This document shows positions 17,713 to 25,938 of a DNA stretch of 53,059 nucleotides, one piece after another (position 1 is the stretch's first letter; every line of letters begins with the position of its first letter). The position numbers and the translations under genes are program-made. The notes beneath the pieces were generated by a model, which saw only the letters and a list, made by a program, of their open reading frames with translations, was not told the DNA's origin and ran no database searches. This DNA comes from an uncultured Oligoflexia bacterium (GTDB lineage Bacteria > Bdellovibrionota > Bacteriovoracia > Bacteriovoracales > Bacteriovoracaceae): assembly GCA_937120495.1 (NCBI GenBank), contig CAKZJW010000150.1, forward strand, positions 1 to 53,059. The letters are read 5' to 3'.

Positions 17713-18691
17713 GACTTACCTTTTCAAAGCTCTTGTCTAGATTATCTTTAAGTGGTCTTTGTAGAATCAACTCATCAAATGAAAGGATTTGAGAAAAACC
17801 ACGTGTTTTAAAATACTCTTTTGTCTCTTCATGAGTCTTATCAGAGGTAACAAGAACAAAGTCTCCTCCCCATGCTCCTAAAGATTTTACAGCTCCCCAG
17901 TAATCGCTAAAATGTGACTCTTTTATGCGAGGAAGATCAAGAGCTGAAGATACAATATTTTCGTGTTCAAAAACTAATTGTTCAAATTCTTTAAAATCGA
18001 TTGATTCCATCATTGTTTGAGAGATGCGACTAATTTTGTCACACATTTTATCAATATATTCTTTATCTTTTACTAGCTCTCTATATCTTTCGATACTCTC
18101 TCTTGTATTTTGTTTTCTATTTAAATAAACAAAATAAATATTATTTCTAAAATGAGGGTTAAACTCGCAAGCTTCCCAGCGAGGCCCAGAGCTTTTAATT
18201 TCATATGTTATTGGCCCAACAGATTGAGCACAGGCAATATCGTACCCTGATCCACCGAATGTTTTTTTCAATAGATCAAATGGAGAAACATAAGCCCACT
18301 GAGCAATATTATATATAAGAGTTGAACTACTACCTAATCCCCATCCAAGTGGAAACTCAAGTCTTGTTTCAACTTTTACATCCACTTCGTCTCTTAAGAA
18401 ATGTATATTTTGATTACGTGCTTCTCTAAGAATTTTTTGTAAAACAAGTGCTTCTTCTGATTCATTATCAATACAGTTAAAACGCCATAAATCATACTCC
18501 GCTTCAAACCAACACTTTCCAGTTGAATCATATGATTTCCAAAATAGTTTTGGCGTATTTGAACGTTCGTATTTAACAGATAGTGTTTGTCCAAGGTTTG
18601 TAGGCAAAGCTACAGAATGTGCTCCATCGAGAATAAAATACTCTCCTGTAAGAAGTAACTTACCATGTCCATAATAAAACTGTTCTCTCAT
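17687..18691 (-). CDS. GYDIA-family GHMP kinase
   Basis: The 334-residue protein begins GHGKLLLTGEYFILDGA, has the ATP loop LGWGLGSSST (115-124) and the diagnostic GGSGYDIACAQ (146-156). This is the GYDIA subfamily, known to me mainly from Bacteroidota genomes next to mevalonate genes. It sits where a phosphomevalonate kinase would be expected, between HMG-CoA reductase and the decarboxylase. I infer that it supplies the phosphomevalonate kinase step, but the sequence alone does not prove it. It starts 12 bases after the HMG-CoA reductase stop and is cytosolic. Confidence 0.8.
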   Translation of the reverse strand: MREQFYYGHGKLLLTGEYFILDGAHSVALPTNLGQTLSVKYERSNTPKLFWKSYDSTGKCWFEAEYDLWRFNCIDNESEEALVLQKILREARNQNIHFLRDEVDVKVETRLEFPLGWGLGSSSTLIYNIAQWAYVSPFDLLKKTFGGSGYDIACAQSVGPITYEIKSSGPRWEACEFNPHFRNNIYFVYLNRKQNTRESIERYRELVKDKEYIDKMCDKISRISQTMMESIDFKEFEQLVFEHENIVSSALDLPRIKESHFSDYWGAVKSLGAWGGDFVLVTSDKTHEETKEYFKTRGFSQILSFDELILQRPLKDNLDKSFEKVSHESAGLLN

Positions 18692-18703
18692 TCATTACCC
18701 TCT

Positions 18704-20005
18704 CTAGTGTAATTTTCTCTCTAAAAAATTTCGAACCTCTGAAAACGAAATCACCTTCTCTCTAAAGTGAATCTTTGCGCTTTCTATCTGTTCTTTTGTT
18801 GCATCTAATTGGTTTAAAATATTTAAAAGATGCATCTTCATATGACCTTTTTGAATTCCTGTTGTGACAAGACTTCTAATAGCTCCAAAATTTTGGGCAA
18901 GTCCGGCACATGCAATAATTCCCATAAGCTCACTTGCACTTGGACGACCAAGTATATCTAAACTCAACTTGGCCATTGGGTGCAGGTTTGTTAAACCTCC
19001 AACTGTACCAATCGCTAAAGGAAGAGTTAGTGTAAATTTAAATATATCGTTATCAATAGAGCAGCTCGATAAACTTCTATAACTTCCATCTTTTGCAGCA
19101 TAGGCATGAGCACAAGCAGAAGTTGCTCTAAAATCATTTCCCGTTGCTATTACAACGGCATCAATTCCGTTGAAGATACCTTTATTATGTGTAACTGCAC
19201 GAGTTCTATCAATTTTTGCGATTTGAATTGCTTGATAAAACTTCTTTGCAAACTCAGATGAACTCAAGCCATCAATCTCACCAAGATCCTCTATAGGACA
19301 CTCTACGCTTACCTCTACAAGGCACTCTGGAGTGTAGTTAGATAAAATACACATCGTAACGTCTAAAGGGCCTATAAGCTCTTTATCATCTAAAGCGAAT
19401 CTCTCAAGTGAATTCCCAAGACTCTCTAAGATTGAATTAATAAAATTTGCACCCATGGCATCACAAGTTTCAAACTTCACATCTAGTTGATAGTAGTTTT
19501 CAAGTTCACTTGTTTTATCCAGTAGGTTTAAGGCCGTAATTCCACCGCCTCTTTTATTCATATTTATAGATATGTCTTTTGTTTGTTCTAGAAGATTATT
19601 TTTGTTTTTATTAAAGAATGTCTCTAAATTTTTATGATCTCCATCAAAGATAAAATGAACCTGACCAGATTTTGTTGTAGAGATAATATTTGTTTTAAAG
19701 CCACCGCGAGAAGCCCAAAACTTTGCACTCTTACTTGCAGCGGCTACAACGGAACTCTCTTCAATAACCATTGGAATCGTATAAACTCTTTCATTGAGAA
19801 TAAAATTAGGTGCAAGCCCAAAAGGCAGATAAAAATTTCCAATTGTATTTTCTGAGAACTCATCAAATTGCTTTTGAACAATAGAGTCTGTATGCCAGAA
19901 AGTTTTAATGCCATTAATCTCAGTCTGACTAGATGGAACTTGTTCCATGAGCCAGTTAATTTTCTCATCTTTCGATAATTTAGAAAATCCTGAAATTATT
20001 TGCAT
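18704..20005 (-). CDS. HMG-CoA reductase, class II type
   Basis: The 433-residue length and absence of membrane segments fit the soluble bacterial class II enzyme. Motifs include PMVIEESSVVAAASKSAKFW (77-96), the DAMGANFINSI substrate block, GNDFRATSACAHAYA and GTVGGLTNLHPMAKL. It reduces HMG-CoA to mevalonate with NAD(P)H. Class II enzymes can be degradative, but placement in a biosynthetic operon with kinases, decarboxylase and IDI-2 argues for synthesis of isoprenoid precursors. The ATG follows the IDI-2 stop codon directly with no gap. Confidence 0.92.
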   Translation of the reverse strand: MQIISGFSKLSKDEKINWLMEQVPSSQTEINGIKTFWHTDSIVQKQFDEFSENTIGNFYLPFGLAPNFILNERVYTIPMVIEESSVVAAASKSAKFWASRGGFKTNIISTTKSGQVHFIFDGDHKNLETFFNKNKNNLLEQTKDISINMNKRGGGITALNLLDKTSELENYYQLDVKFETCDAMGANFINSILESLGNSLERFALDDKELIGPLDVTMCILSNYTPECLVEVSVECPIEDLGEIDGLSSSEFAKKFYQAIQIAKIDRTRAVTHNKGIFNGIDAVVIATGNDFRATSACAHAYAAKDGSYRSLSSCSIDNDIFKFTLTLPLAIGTVGGLTNLHPMAKLSLDILGRPSASELMGIIACAGLAQNFGAIRSLVTTGIQKGHMKMHLLNILNQLDATKEQIESAKIHFREKVISFSEVRNFLERKLH

Positions 20006-21001
20006 CTATCTTTCCCTCAATAACTTTTTTGCTAATTTATAGTTTTGCGTTTCCATATGAGCAAAGTCTCTAAGTGCACCTAAGTCTTCGGCGTGCTTTA
20101 GAAAACTTGCGGCCATACCAATAATGCTATTTGCATTAAGTTTTTGCTGATGAGCATGACCATCCAGAACATTTTTTATCCCACCGGAGATAATAAAGTC
20201 CTTACACTTATAATGATTCGATGAACTCAGGAGTGAATTTGTCCATTCGATCATCTCACTGCATGTGTGCCCAATAGAAACTAACCTATTATGTGAGCTA
20301 TCTTTATCAAATTCTTGCGCATTATGTCTATTAAGTTCTATAAGACTGAAATTTGTACCACCAAACCCTGAAAAATCTATAGCTGCGATGGGCAATTTCA
20401 TAAGCGATTCTAGTGACATAGGTCCAAAGCCCTGACCAACCTCTTTTATGATAATATTTGTATCAAGCTCATTTACAATAATTTTTATTGACTCTATAGG
20501 AGCTATCTCAATCCTATCACCCTCGGGTTGCAGCCACTCTTGAAGAGGATTTATATGAATGATAAGCCCGTCGGCCTGAAGTTTTGAGATTAGGTCTGTA
20601 ATCTTAGTGAGACTTTTTGATTTAATAAGCTGCTCAACCTGAGCAATACCAAGGTTTATATAAAATGCCTGATCACCAACGAGAGATTTAAAATCAAAAT
20701 CCTTAATCCTTTGATCACTTTCAAGAAGGCTTCGACAAGAACCAAGTCCCATACCAAAACCAAACTCTCCTGCAATGGTTGCAAGGTTTTTATTAATCTT
20801 ATAAGCCTTCTCAGTTCCACCCGTCATGCTTGATATCCAAAGAGGATAAGTAAACTTCTTACCAAGGAAATTAACTGAAACAGATTCCTCATCCGCTGGG
20901 TGAGCGCCAAGAAGTGGTTCATAATAAAAATCTTTATTATTTATATTTGTCTGAGAATTTAGTGCGAGTTTTATATGATCTTTTTTTCTATCATCACTCA
21001 T
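20006..21001 (-). CDS. fni: Type 2 isopentenyl-diphosphate delta-isomerase
   Basis: The protein is FMN- and NADPH-dependent IDI-2, interconverting IPP and DMAPP. Visible signatures are RKKDHIKLAL (substrate-binding N terminus), WISSMTGGT, GFGMGLGSCRSLL, IHINPLQEWLQPEGDR (the catalytic Gln and metal-binding Glu region), KEVGQGFG and the FMN-phosphate ISGGIKN motif. ATG 21001 (331 residues) is preferred to the upstream TTG at 21019, because it lies one base after the preceding stop. Confidence 0.92.
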   Translation of the reverse strand: MSDDRKKDHIKLALNSQTNINNKDFYYEPLLGAHPADEESVSVNFLGKKFTYPLWISSMTGGTEKAYKINKNLATIAGEFGFGMGLGSCRSLLESDQRIKDFDFKSLVGDQAFYINLGIAQVEQLIKSKSLTKITDLISKLQADGLIIHINPLQEWLQPEGDRIEIAPIESIKIIVNELDTNIIIKEVGQGFGPMSLESLMKLPIAAIDFSGFGGTNFSLIELNRHNAQEFDKDSSHNRLVSIGHTCSEMIEWTNSLLSSSNHYKCKDFIISGGIKNVLDGHAHQQKLNANSIIGMAASFLKHAEDLGALRDFAHMETQNYKLAKKLLRER

Positions 21002-21002
21002 A

Positions 21003-21695
21003 CTAGGCCTTTGGTCCAAGAACTAAAATAAATTCTTTTTTCATTTTATCTACTTTTTTATTGAGCTGTCCTAGAGTTGAACGCATTAATTGTTCGTCAT
21101 CTTGGTTTAATTCAATTGCTAAAAATGCCATTCTATCAGGTGCAAGTTCTGCTAGCTGTTCTATAAGACTTTTCATTCTATAAGGCGTATCCATAAGAAT
21201 ACTGACTTCTTTTTTTGAAAGAATTTCTTTGAGCTTCTTTTTTCTAATATCTGTCTTTGCTGATAAAAATCCTTCAAACATAAAACGAGAATGATCAAAT
21301 CCACTGAGGGCCACAGCAAGTGCAATAGAATTTGCAAATGGTGCACTCGTTACTTTTATCTTTTCATCGTGACAGCGGCTAACGAGCTCAACTCCAGGGT
21401 CACAAAAAGCTGGCAAGCCACAGTCAGACATTAAAAATACATTTTTTCCTGACTTTAATTTTTGAATTAAATTTTGGCACTCACTATCTCTTGTGTGCTC
21501 ATTATATAAAACAAAGCTCTCAATCGCCTCTCTTGGAAGTCCAAAACGAATCCAACGTCGTCTTCCCTCTTTTAACTCTTCAACACAGATAATATCATCT
21601 TGCTCAAAGGCCTGGGCGCAAAGAGACTTTGCAACACTCTCAAGGGGTGATTTATCATCTATAGGTGTTGGAATTAAAAATAATGTCCCTTTCAT
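21003..21695 (-). CDS. RsmI-like SAM-dependent methyltransferase (tetrapyrrole methylase fold)
   Basis: This 230-residue protein has the LFLIPTPI start, NVFLMSDCGLPAFCDPG (the SAM loop of the RsmI/YraL group), SAPFANSIALAVALSGF and GFLSAKTDIRKKKL. RsmI 2'-O-methylates 16S rRNA C1402. This form is shorter than typical RsmI (about 280 residues) and its start diverges from the usual TPIGN motif, so it may be a paralogue with another target. It overlaps the upstream CBM9-like gene by ATGA and is tightly coupled to IDI-2 downstream. Its presence in a mevalonate operon has no obvious metabolic reason. Confidence 0.78.
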   Translation of the reverse strand: MKGTLFLIPTPIDDKSPLESVAKSLCAQAFEQDDIICVEELKEGRRRWIRFGLPREAIESFVLYNEHTRDSECQNLIQKLKSGKNVFLMSDCGLPAFCDPGVELVSRCHDEKIKVTSAPFANSIALAVALSGFDHSRFMFEGFLSAKTDIRKKKLKEILSKKEVSILMDTPYRMKSLIEQLAELAPDRMAFLAIELNQDDEQLMRSTLGQLNKKVDKMKKEFILVLGPKA

Positions 21696-22213
21696 TTAAT
21701 CTCTCCAAACTTTAAAAATAATTCTGGACGATGAAAATCTGCTGATTTTTCGGGATTTGGATTTAAAGAGTAATACTCTCTTGGATTCTCTCCAAGGCAG
21801 GCAAAACAGCCACCAAAAATCGAAGCCCCATCTCCAGGAATAAAGTCTAGAGGAATACTTATCTTTGTCTTCCACTCAGTGTCTATATTTGAAGTAAAAT
21901 TTACTGGCAAAGTCTTTGGAATAACATGCTTTTCACGTGGTTTTTCAATCAAAAGAGCAACCGTTTGACCAAGTGGTGAGCATTGTAGCTCAAGATAGTG
22001 TTCACCGGATCTTTTAATGAATATCTCAACGACATCAAAGTCCCAAAGGCCCCAGTTTTTTGAATAATCAAAACCAAAACTATCACATGAGTGAAACCCG
22101 CAGCTTGAGCGCACTGAAAACTCAAAATCGATAGTTTTTTCAGTAACTTGCCACGAAACTTCTGGGCCATATAAGCTTGTATTATTTGCACTGTGAGCGC
22201 TTAGAATATTCAT
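21692..22213 (-). CDS. CBM9/DOMON-like carbohydrate-binding-type protein
   Basis: A 173-residue protein without a signal peptide. The sequence is beta-rich and resembles the family 9 carbohydrate-binding fold as found in small bacterial proteins: SWQVTEKTIDFEFSVRS, LWDFDVVEIFIKRSGEHYLE, PLGQTVALL and W/Y-rich strands near the end. It appears cytosolic, which is odd for a carbohydrate-binding module. It is the first gene of the seven-gene reverse operon ending in mevalonate kinase. The ligand is unknown. Confidence 0.6.
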   Translation of the reverse strand: MNILSAHSANNTSLYGPEVSWQVTEKTIDFEFSVRSSCGFHSCDSFGFDYSKNWGLWDFDVVEIFIKRSGEHYLELQCSPLGQTVALLIEKPREKHVIPKTLPVNFTSNIDTEWKTKISIPLDFIPGDGASIFGGCFACLGENPREYYSLNPNPEKSADFHRPELFLKFGEIK

Positions 22214-22275
22214 ATGTCCTTATAATTAATAAAGATTAGAATGACAAATAATGCAAGATATCATAAACCTAGACC

Positions 22276-23331
22276 ATGGAAACATTTTTTTTAATATCAC
22301 CGCTTAATTTTGAAAATACTCTTGAGATAGAACTTAAAGAAAAGTTTAAGTTTTATGAGAAAGAAGATCCCGATTACAAAATAATTGAAGGCGGGATTGA
22401 AGTTACCTGCACAGCTGACCAGGGTAATCGGATGAATTATTATCTTAAATGCCCAACTCGAATTCTAAGAAGAATAAAAACACAAAAGTGCCGAGACTTT
22501 CCAAAGCTATTTAATATAATTAAAAAAGTACAATGGAAAAACTATTCAAGACAAGTAGAATTTAACTGGCTTATTACCACTAAAAAATCTCGTCTAATAA
22601 ATACATCAAAAATGGAAGAGTCATGCAAGAAAGCCATTAAAGAATATTTTAAAGCCAATAGTTTTTCACAAAAGATATTGGATAATAAAGAAAACTTTCA
22701 AAAACAAAATATCCATATTCGTGTTGTTGAAGATAATCTTCAACTAAGTATTGATACTAGTGGCGATGCTCTTTATATAAGAGGTGGCGATTCATATAGA
22801 GGTCTGGCCTCAATTAGATCTACTCTTGCAAGTTGTCTGCTTATAAATTTTTTAAAAAATAAAAAGAAAATAAAACTTGTCGATCCCATGTGTGGAAGTG
22901 CAACGTTTTTAAAAGAAGCAAGAGATTATAATATTCCAAATATGAATCGCTCTTATGCCTTTGAAGACTATGCAAGTGCAGAAAAACCAAATGAGAAGTC
23001 TATTGGCTTTGATATTGAAAAGCTTCTAGGATTTGATATTGACTCGAATATAGTTAATAAACAAAAGTCTTTTGCGATAACTAAAGCTGATGCCTTTAAA
23101 TACAAAAGAGACGATGAATGCTTAGTCATCTGTAATCCTCCCTATGGAAAGCGAGTAAAGCTTTCACAACCTCGTGACGTCTATTATTTAAATTTAATTA
23201 AGTCTTTAAAGGAAAATTTTAAAGCGACTGAGATATCTATAATTCTACCTTTAGATATTAAGTTAGATCATTATAAATTTCGAAGTAAGATTTTTAATAG
23301 TGGAATTTGGCTGTATAGCTATATACTCTAG
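22276..23331 (+). CDS. THUMP-domain RNA methyltransferase (RlmL-type N2-guanine methylase)
   Basis: The 351-residue protein has an N-terminal ferredoxin-like/THUMP RNA-binding region (about 1-160) and a C-terminal Rossmann methyltransferase. Motif I is DPMCGSATFLKEA and the catalytic N-methylase motif IV is NPPYGKRV. It corresponds to the first half of RlmL, which makes m2G in 23S rRNA. The C-terminal half of the E. coli fusion protein is absent, as in most non-enteric homologues. It stands alone, divergent from the mevalonate operon and convergent (4-base overlap) with an M23 lipoprotein gene. Confidence 0.85.
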   Translation: METFFLISPLNFENTLEIELKEKFKFYEKEDPDYKIIEGGIEVTCTADQGNRMNYYLKCPTRILRRIKTQKCRDFPKLFNIIKKVQWKNYSRQVEFNWLITTKKSRLINTSKMEESCKKAIKEYFKANSFSQKILDNKENFQKQNIHIRVVEDNLQLSIDTSGDALYIRGGDSYRGLASIRSTLASCLLINFLKNKKKIKLVDPMCGSATFLKEARDYNIPNMNRSYAFEDYASAEKPNEKSIGFDIEKLLGFDIDSNIVNKQKSFAITKADAFKYKRDDECLVICNPPYGKRVKLSQPRDVYYLNLIKSLKENFKATEISIILPLDIKLDHYKFRSKIFNSGIWLYSYIL

Positions 23332-23909
23332 CGCCTTTTTGAAACTCTTTTCATCCACTCTAGATATTTTCCAGGATTGGCAACTCGATTATTTTTTCTA
23401 ATTTCAAAATGTAGATGTGGTCCACTTGAGCGTCCTGTTGACCCTACTTTGCCAATCACTTCACCTTGAGAAACACTCTGTCCTTTTCGAACAAGATTTC
23501 TTGAATTGTGTGCATAAACTGTATGGTAAGAACCGGGATGAGTAAGAACAATTACATTCCCGTAACCACGCATTCTACCTACAAACTTCACTTTACCTGA
23601 AGCGGAAGCCAGAATACTTGATCCTCTTTTAGCTGCAATATCTACACCATCGTGGTGGCGTCCATGTCTAGGTCCAAAATAAGAAGAAATTCTTTTTGAA
23701 CTTGGAACTGGCCATCTAAATTTTCCAGAATCTTTATAATTGAAATTTGAATCATCTACTCTTGGATTAGAAAAGTAATTTGAAAAACCAATATTCTTAG
23801 ATACAAAAGTCCACTTACCATTTTTTTGCGTATAATAACCACTTTTCATTGCACATGAGGCAAACATCATTGAAGCAGTTAATAGAATAAGCAGTCTTAG
23901 CTTTTTCAT
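23328..23909 (-). CDS. M23 (LytM) peptidase lipoprotein
   Basis: A 193-residue lipoprotein with signal sequence MKKLRLLILLTASMMFASC, the lipobox Cys at residue 19. A short linker leads to a LytM domain (about 75-185). The metal motifs are complete: HHDGVD, YAHN and HLHFE. It should act on, or regulate enzymes acting on, peptidoglycan in the periplasm from a membrane anchor, like NlpD-type proteins. It starts where surE ends and is the last gene of the accD-led operon. In E. coli nlpD also lies near surE, so the pairing is conserved. Confidence 0.88.
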   Translation of the reverse strand: MKKLRLLILLTASMMFASCAMKSGYYTQKNGKWTFVSKNIGFSNYFSNPRVDDSNFNYKDSGKFRWPVPSSKRISSYFGPRHGRHHDGVDIAAKRGSSILASASGKVKFVGRMRGYGNVIVLTHPGSYHTVYAHNSRNLVRKGQSVSQGEVIGKVGSTGRSSGPHLHFEIRKNNRVANPGKYLEWMKRVSKRR

Positions 23910-24676
23910 TATAAATCGTTAATGATGGATCTTAGTTGCTTTAACTTTTCAGAGTCAGAAGATTCTTTTCCTGATAAGTCTTGAAGATTTAATGTAATGA
24001 AGCCGTTATTAACTTCAGTACAATCACTTCCTTGAATATTTTCATATCCTTGATAAGTGCCACCTACCCAAAAGTAGGATTCTCCTCGTCCATCTTTCCT
24101 TTCAATAACCTCTTCGGAGTAATTCTGGATACCTGCAGTTGTATACTTGACCCCGGCAATTTTATCCGCAGGGAGATTGGGCACATTGATATTTAAAATT
24201 GACATTTTTGGTATTGTACTAATAATACCTTTATCTATTAAACTAACTACGAAGGCTGCTGCAACTTCAAAGTGTTGAACATCTTTTTGGCTTTTAGATA
24301 CTAGGCTTATAGCAATTGAGGGCACCCCTCTAAAGGATGCTTCTCTAGCGGCGGCTATTGTTCCTGAGTAATAACGATCTTGCCCGAGGTTAGCTCCATG
24401 ATTAATTCCTGATACAACAAGGTCTGGTCTATCGTCTTTTAAAATATTACCAACACCAACAAGAATACAGTCAGCGGGATAACCACTACAACTGTATGTA
24501 TTGTCGTTAATTTTTTTTACTCTAAGTGGCTCTCCCAAAGTTAGACCATGACCACAACTCGACCTTTCTTTATTTGGAGCGATCATTGTTACATCATGTT
24601 TTACTTCTAGGTCCGCTTTAAGAAAATTAATTCCATCTGCTTGGTACCCATCATCATTACTAATTAGTATTTTCAT
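23909..24676 (-). CDS. surE: 5'/3'-nucleotidase SurE
   Basis: A 255-residue survival protein with the N-terminal metal-binding motif MKILISNDDGYQADGI, NKERSSCGHGLT, the SGINHGANLGQDRYYSGT block and AAREA. SurE dephosphorylates nucleoside monophosphates and helps stationary-phase survival. ATG 24676 is chosen because the family starts at MKIL and GGAAAA lies upstream; the ATG at 24688 adds four residues. The start overlaps the previous gene by 17 bases. Confidence 0.94.
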   Translation of the reverse strand: MKILISNDDGYQADGINFLKADLEVKHDVTMIAPNKERSSCGHGLTLGEPLRVKKINDNTYSCSGYPADCILVGVGNILKDDRPDLVVSGINHGANLGQDRYYSGTIAAAREASFRGVPSIAISLVSKSQKDVQHFEVAAAFVVSLIDKGIISTIPKMSILNINVPNLPADKIAGVKYTTAGIQNYSEEVIERKDGRGESYFWVGGTYQGYENIQGSDCTEVNNGFITLNLQDLSGKESSDSEKLKQLRSIINDL

Positions 24677-25340
24677 TATATTTTCCATTATTAGTTAATT
24701 TATTTTTAAATATACTCTCACTGAAGGCTACTGCTTGATTTAGTTTTGCTAAATCAAGATTTCTAAAGCCAAGCTCAACCGTCTCATCCAACTGAAATAG
24801 GCATGATTCAAAATCAACAAAATCGATAATACTCTCCATCATCTGCTGTCCAAACTTGCCAATAAGAACTAGAGGTATATTTGTTTTTGATAGACTTGTG
24901 ATAAATTCAGAAAGTTTTGAAAAGTTAAGTAATCTCTCAAGATGATCGTAATCAATCATAAGATTTTTTAAATACTTCTGTTTTGAAAGATCATTTAAGT
25001 TTAACCTCTCTGAATACTTTAAAGAGTAATTTGTATTAAACTGTTCACAAAAATCAAACGATTCACTTCCTGAAAAAAACAGTGAAAAACTTTGATCAAG
25101 TTTCAAATCCTTTTGAATATTTATAATAGTTTGTTTTACAACAAAGTCTTTTTCATCTTCGAATTGAAATAAAAATTTTGTTTTATTTGTATTTGAATTA
25201 TTGATAATTTCACAAGCCTTATAAACTTGAATAAATTTCATACTCAAAGGCCTAAGATCAAATACATAATCATTAATGTTCATTAGGCTTAAATGCCTAA
25301 CAATATCATTATTATATATTCCACCTATTTTAAATTTCAT
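24660..25340 (-). CDS. Degenerate phosphoribosylanthranilate isomerase (TrpF)-like protein
   Basis: A 226-residue protein whose start, MKFKIGGIYNNDIVRHLSLM followed by YVFDLRP, follows the TrpF opening strand pattern (KICGI, then a GF strand). The catalytic Cys of KICGI is Gly here. The end (VELGFRNLDLAKLNQA) resembles the TrpF final phosphate-binding segment with the glycines poorly kept. It overlaps a trpG-like gene by 11 bases, which supports a tryptophan- or folate-related origin. Loss of the Cys suggests that it is not an active isomerase. The assignment is tentative; it could be an unrelated TIM-barrel-like protein. Confidence 0.4.
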   Translation of the reverse strand: MKFKIGGIYNNDIVRHLSLMNINDYVFDLRPLSMKFIQVYKACEIINNSNTNKTKFLFQFEDEKDFVVKQTIINIQKDLKLDQSFSLFFSGSESFDFCEQFNTNYSLKYSERLNLNDLSKQKYLKNLMIDYDHLERLLNFSKLSEFITSLSKTNIPLVLIGKFGQQMMESIIDFVDFESCLFQLDETVELGFRNLDLAKLNQAVAFSESIFKNKLTNNGKYNENTN

Positions 25341-25938
25341 CCCTACATTTTAGCAAAAATTCCTTAATAGGACTATAGAGTAGATTCTTAGAGATTGAAC
25401 CGATTGATTCTGGATGAAATTGATATGTTAATTTGTTCTTAGCTCTAGATGCGTAAATATCATTGTCTAAAGTATAAAAAGTCCAACCTGATGCCTCAAG
25501 CTCATTCAGCCTTTGTTCCGTGAATTGTACAACTAAAGAATTATAGCGTTGTACAAGAACTTTATTACTGCTTTTATGTTTTAGAAATTGTGAGAACCTA
25601 GGAAGCTCAACCTGCTGACCGTGCATAATATTTTCAGATGAAATGCACTTTGCCCCCATGTAATCCAATACTAGTTGATGTCCAAGACAAATTCCAACCA
25701 ACAAAACTAATTCATTTTTTAATGATTCTTCAATTAATGTATGGATCTGATTATATTCTTCAGGGTGTCCCGGGCCTGGACCTAATACAAGAACAGACGG
25801 GGATCTACTCGCTGCTCTTTTCATCAACTTTAAAAAGTCTTTTTTGTAATGAAGAACTTCTATCTTAGGTGTAAACTTTGAAAGATCTGAAAAAAGATTG
25901 TAAGTAAAACTATCATCAAAATCACATATAGTGATCAT
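25330..25938 (-). CDS. Anthranilate/aminodeoxychorismate synthase glutamine amidotransferase (TrpG/PabA-like)
   Basis: A 202-residue class I glutamine amidotransferase. It has ICDFDDSFTYNL at the start, the oxyanion motif LGPGPGHPEEY, the nucleophile Cys in VGICLGHQ and the catalytic His-Glu in YQFHPES. It would deliver ammonia to a chorismate-using subunit for tryptophan or folate synthesis. The partner (TrpE/PabB) is not in the window. Close linkage to folC (two genes upstream) slightly favours a folate (PabA) role. It overlaps the end of lptD by 4 bases. Confidence 0.85.
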   Translation of the reverse strand: MITICDFDDSFTYNLFSDLSKFTPKIEVLHYKKDFLKLMKRAASRSPSVLVLGPGPGHPEEYNQIHTLIEESLKNELVLLVGICLGHQLVLDYMGAKCISSENIMHGQQVELPRFSQFLKHKSSNKVLVQRYNSLVVQFTEQRLNELEASGWTFYTLDNDIYASRAKNKLTYQFHPESIGSISKNLLYSPIKEFLLKCRDEI

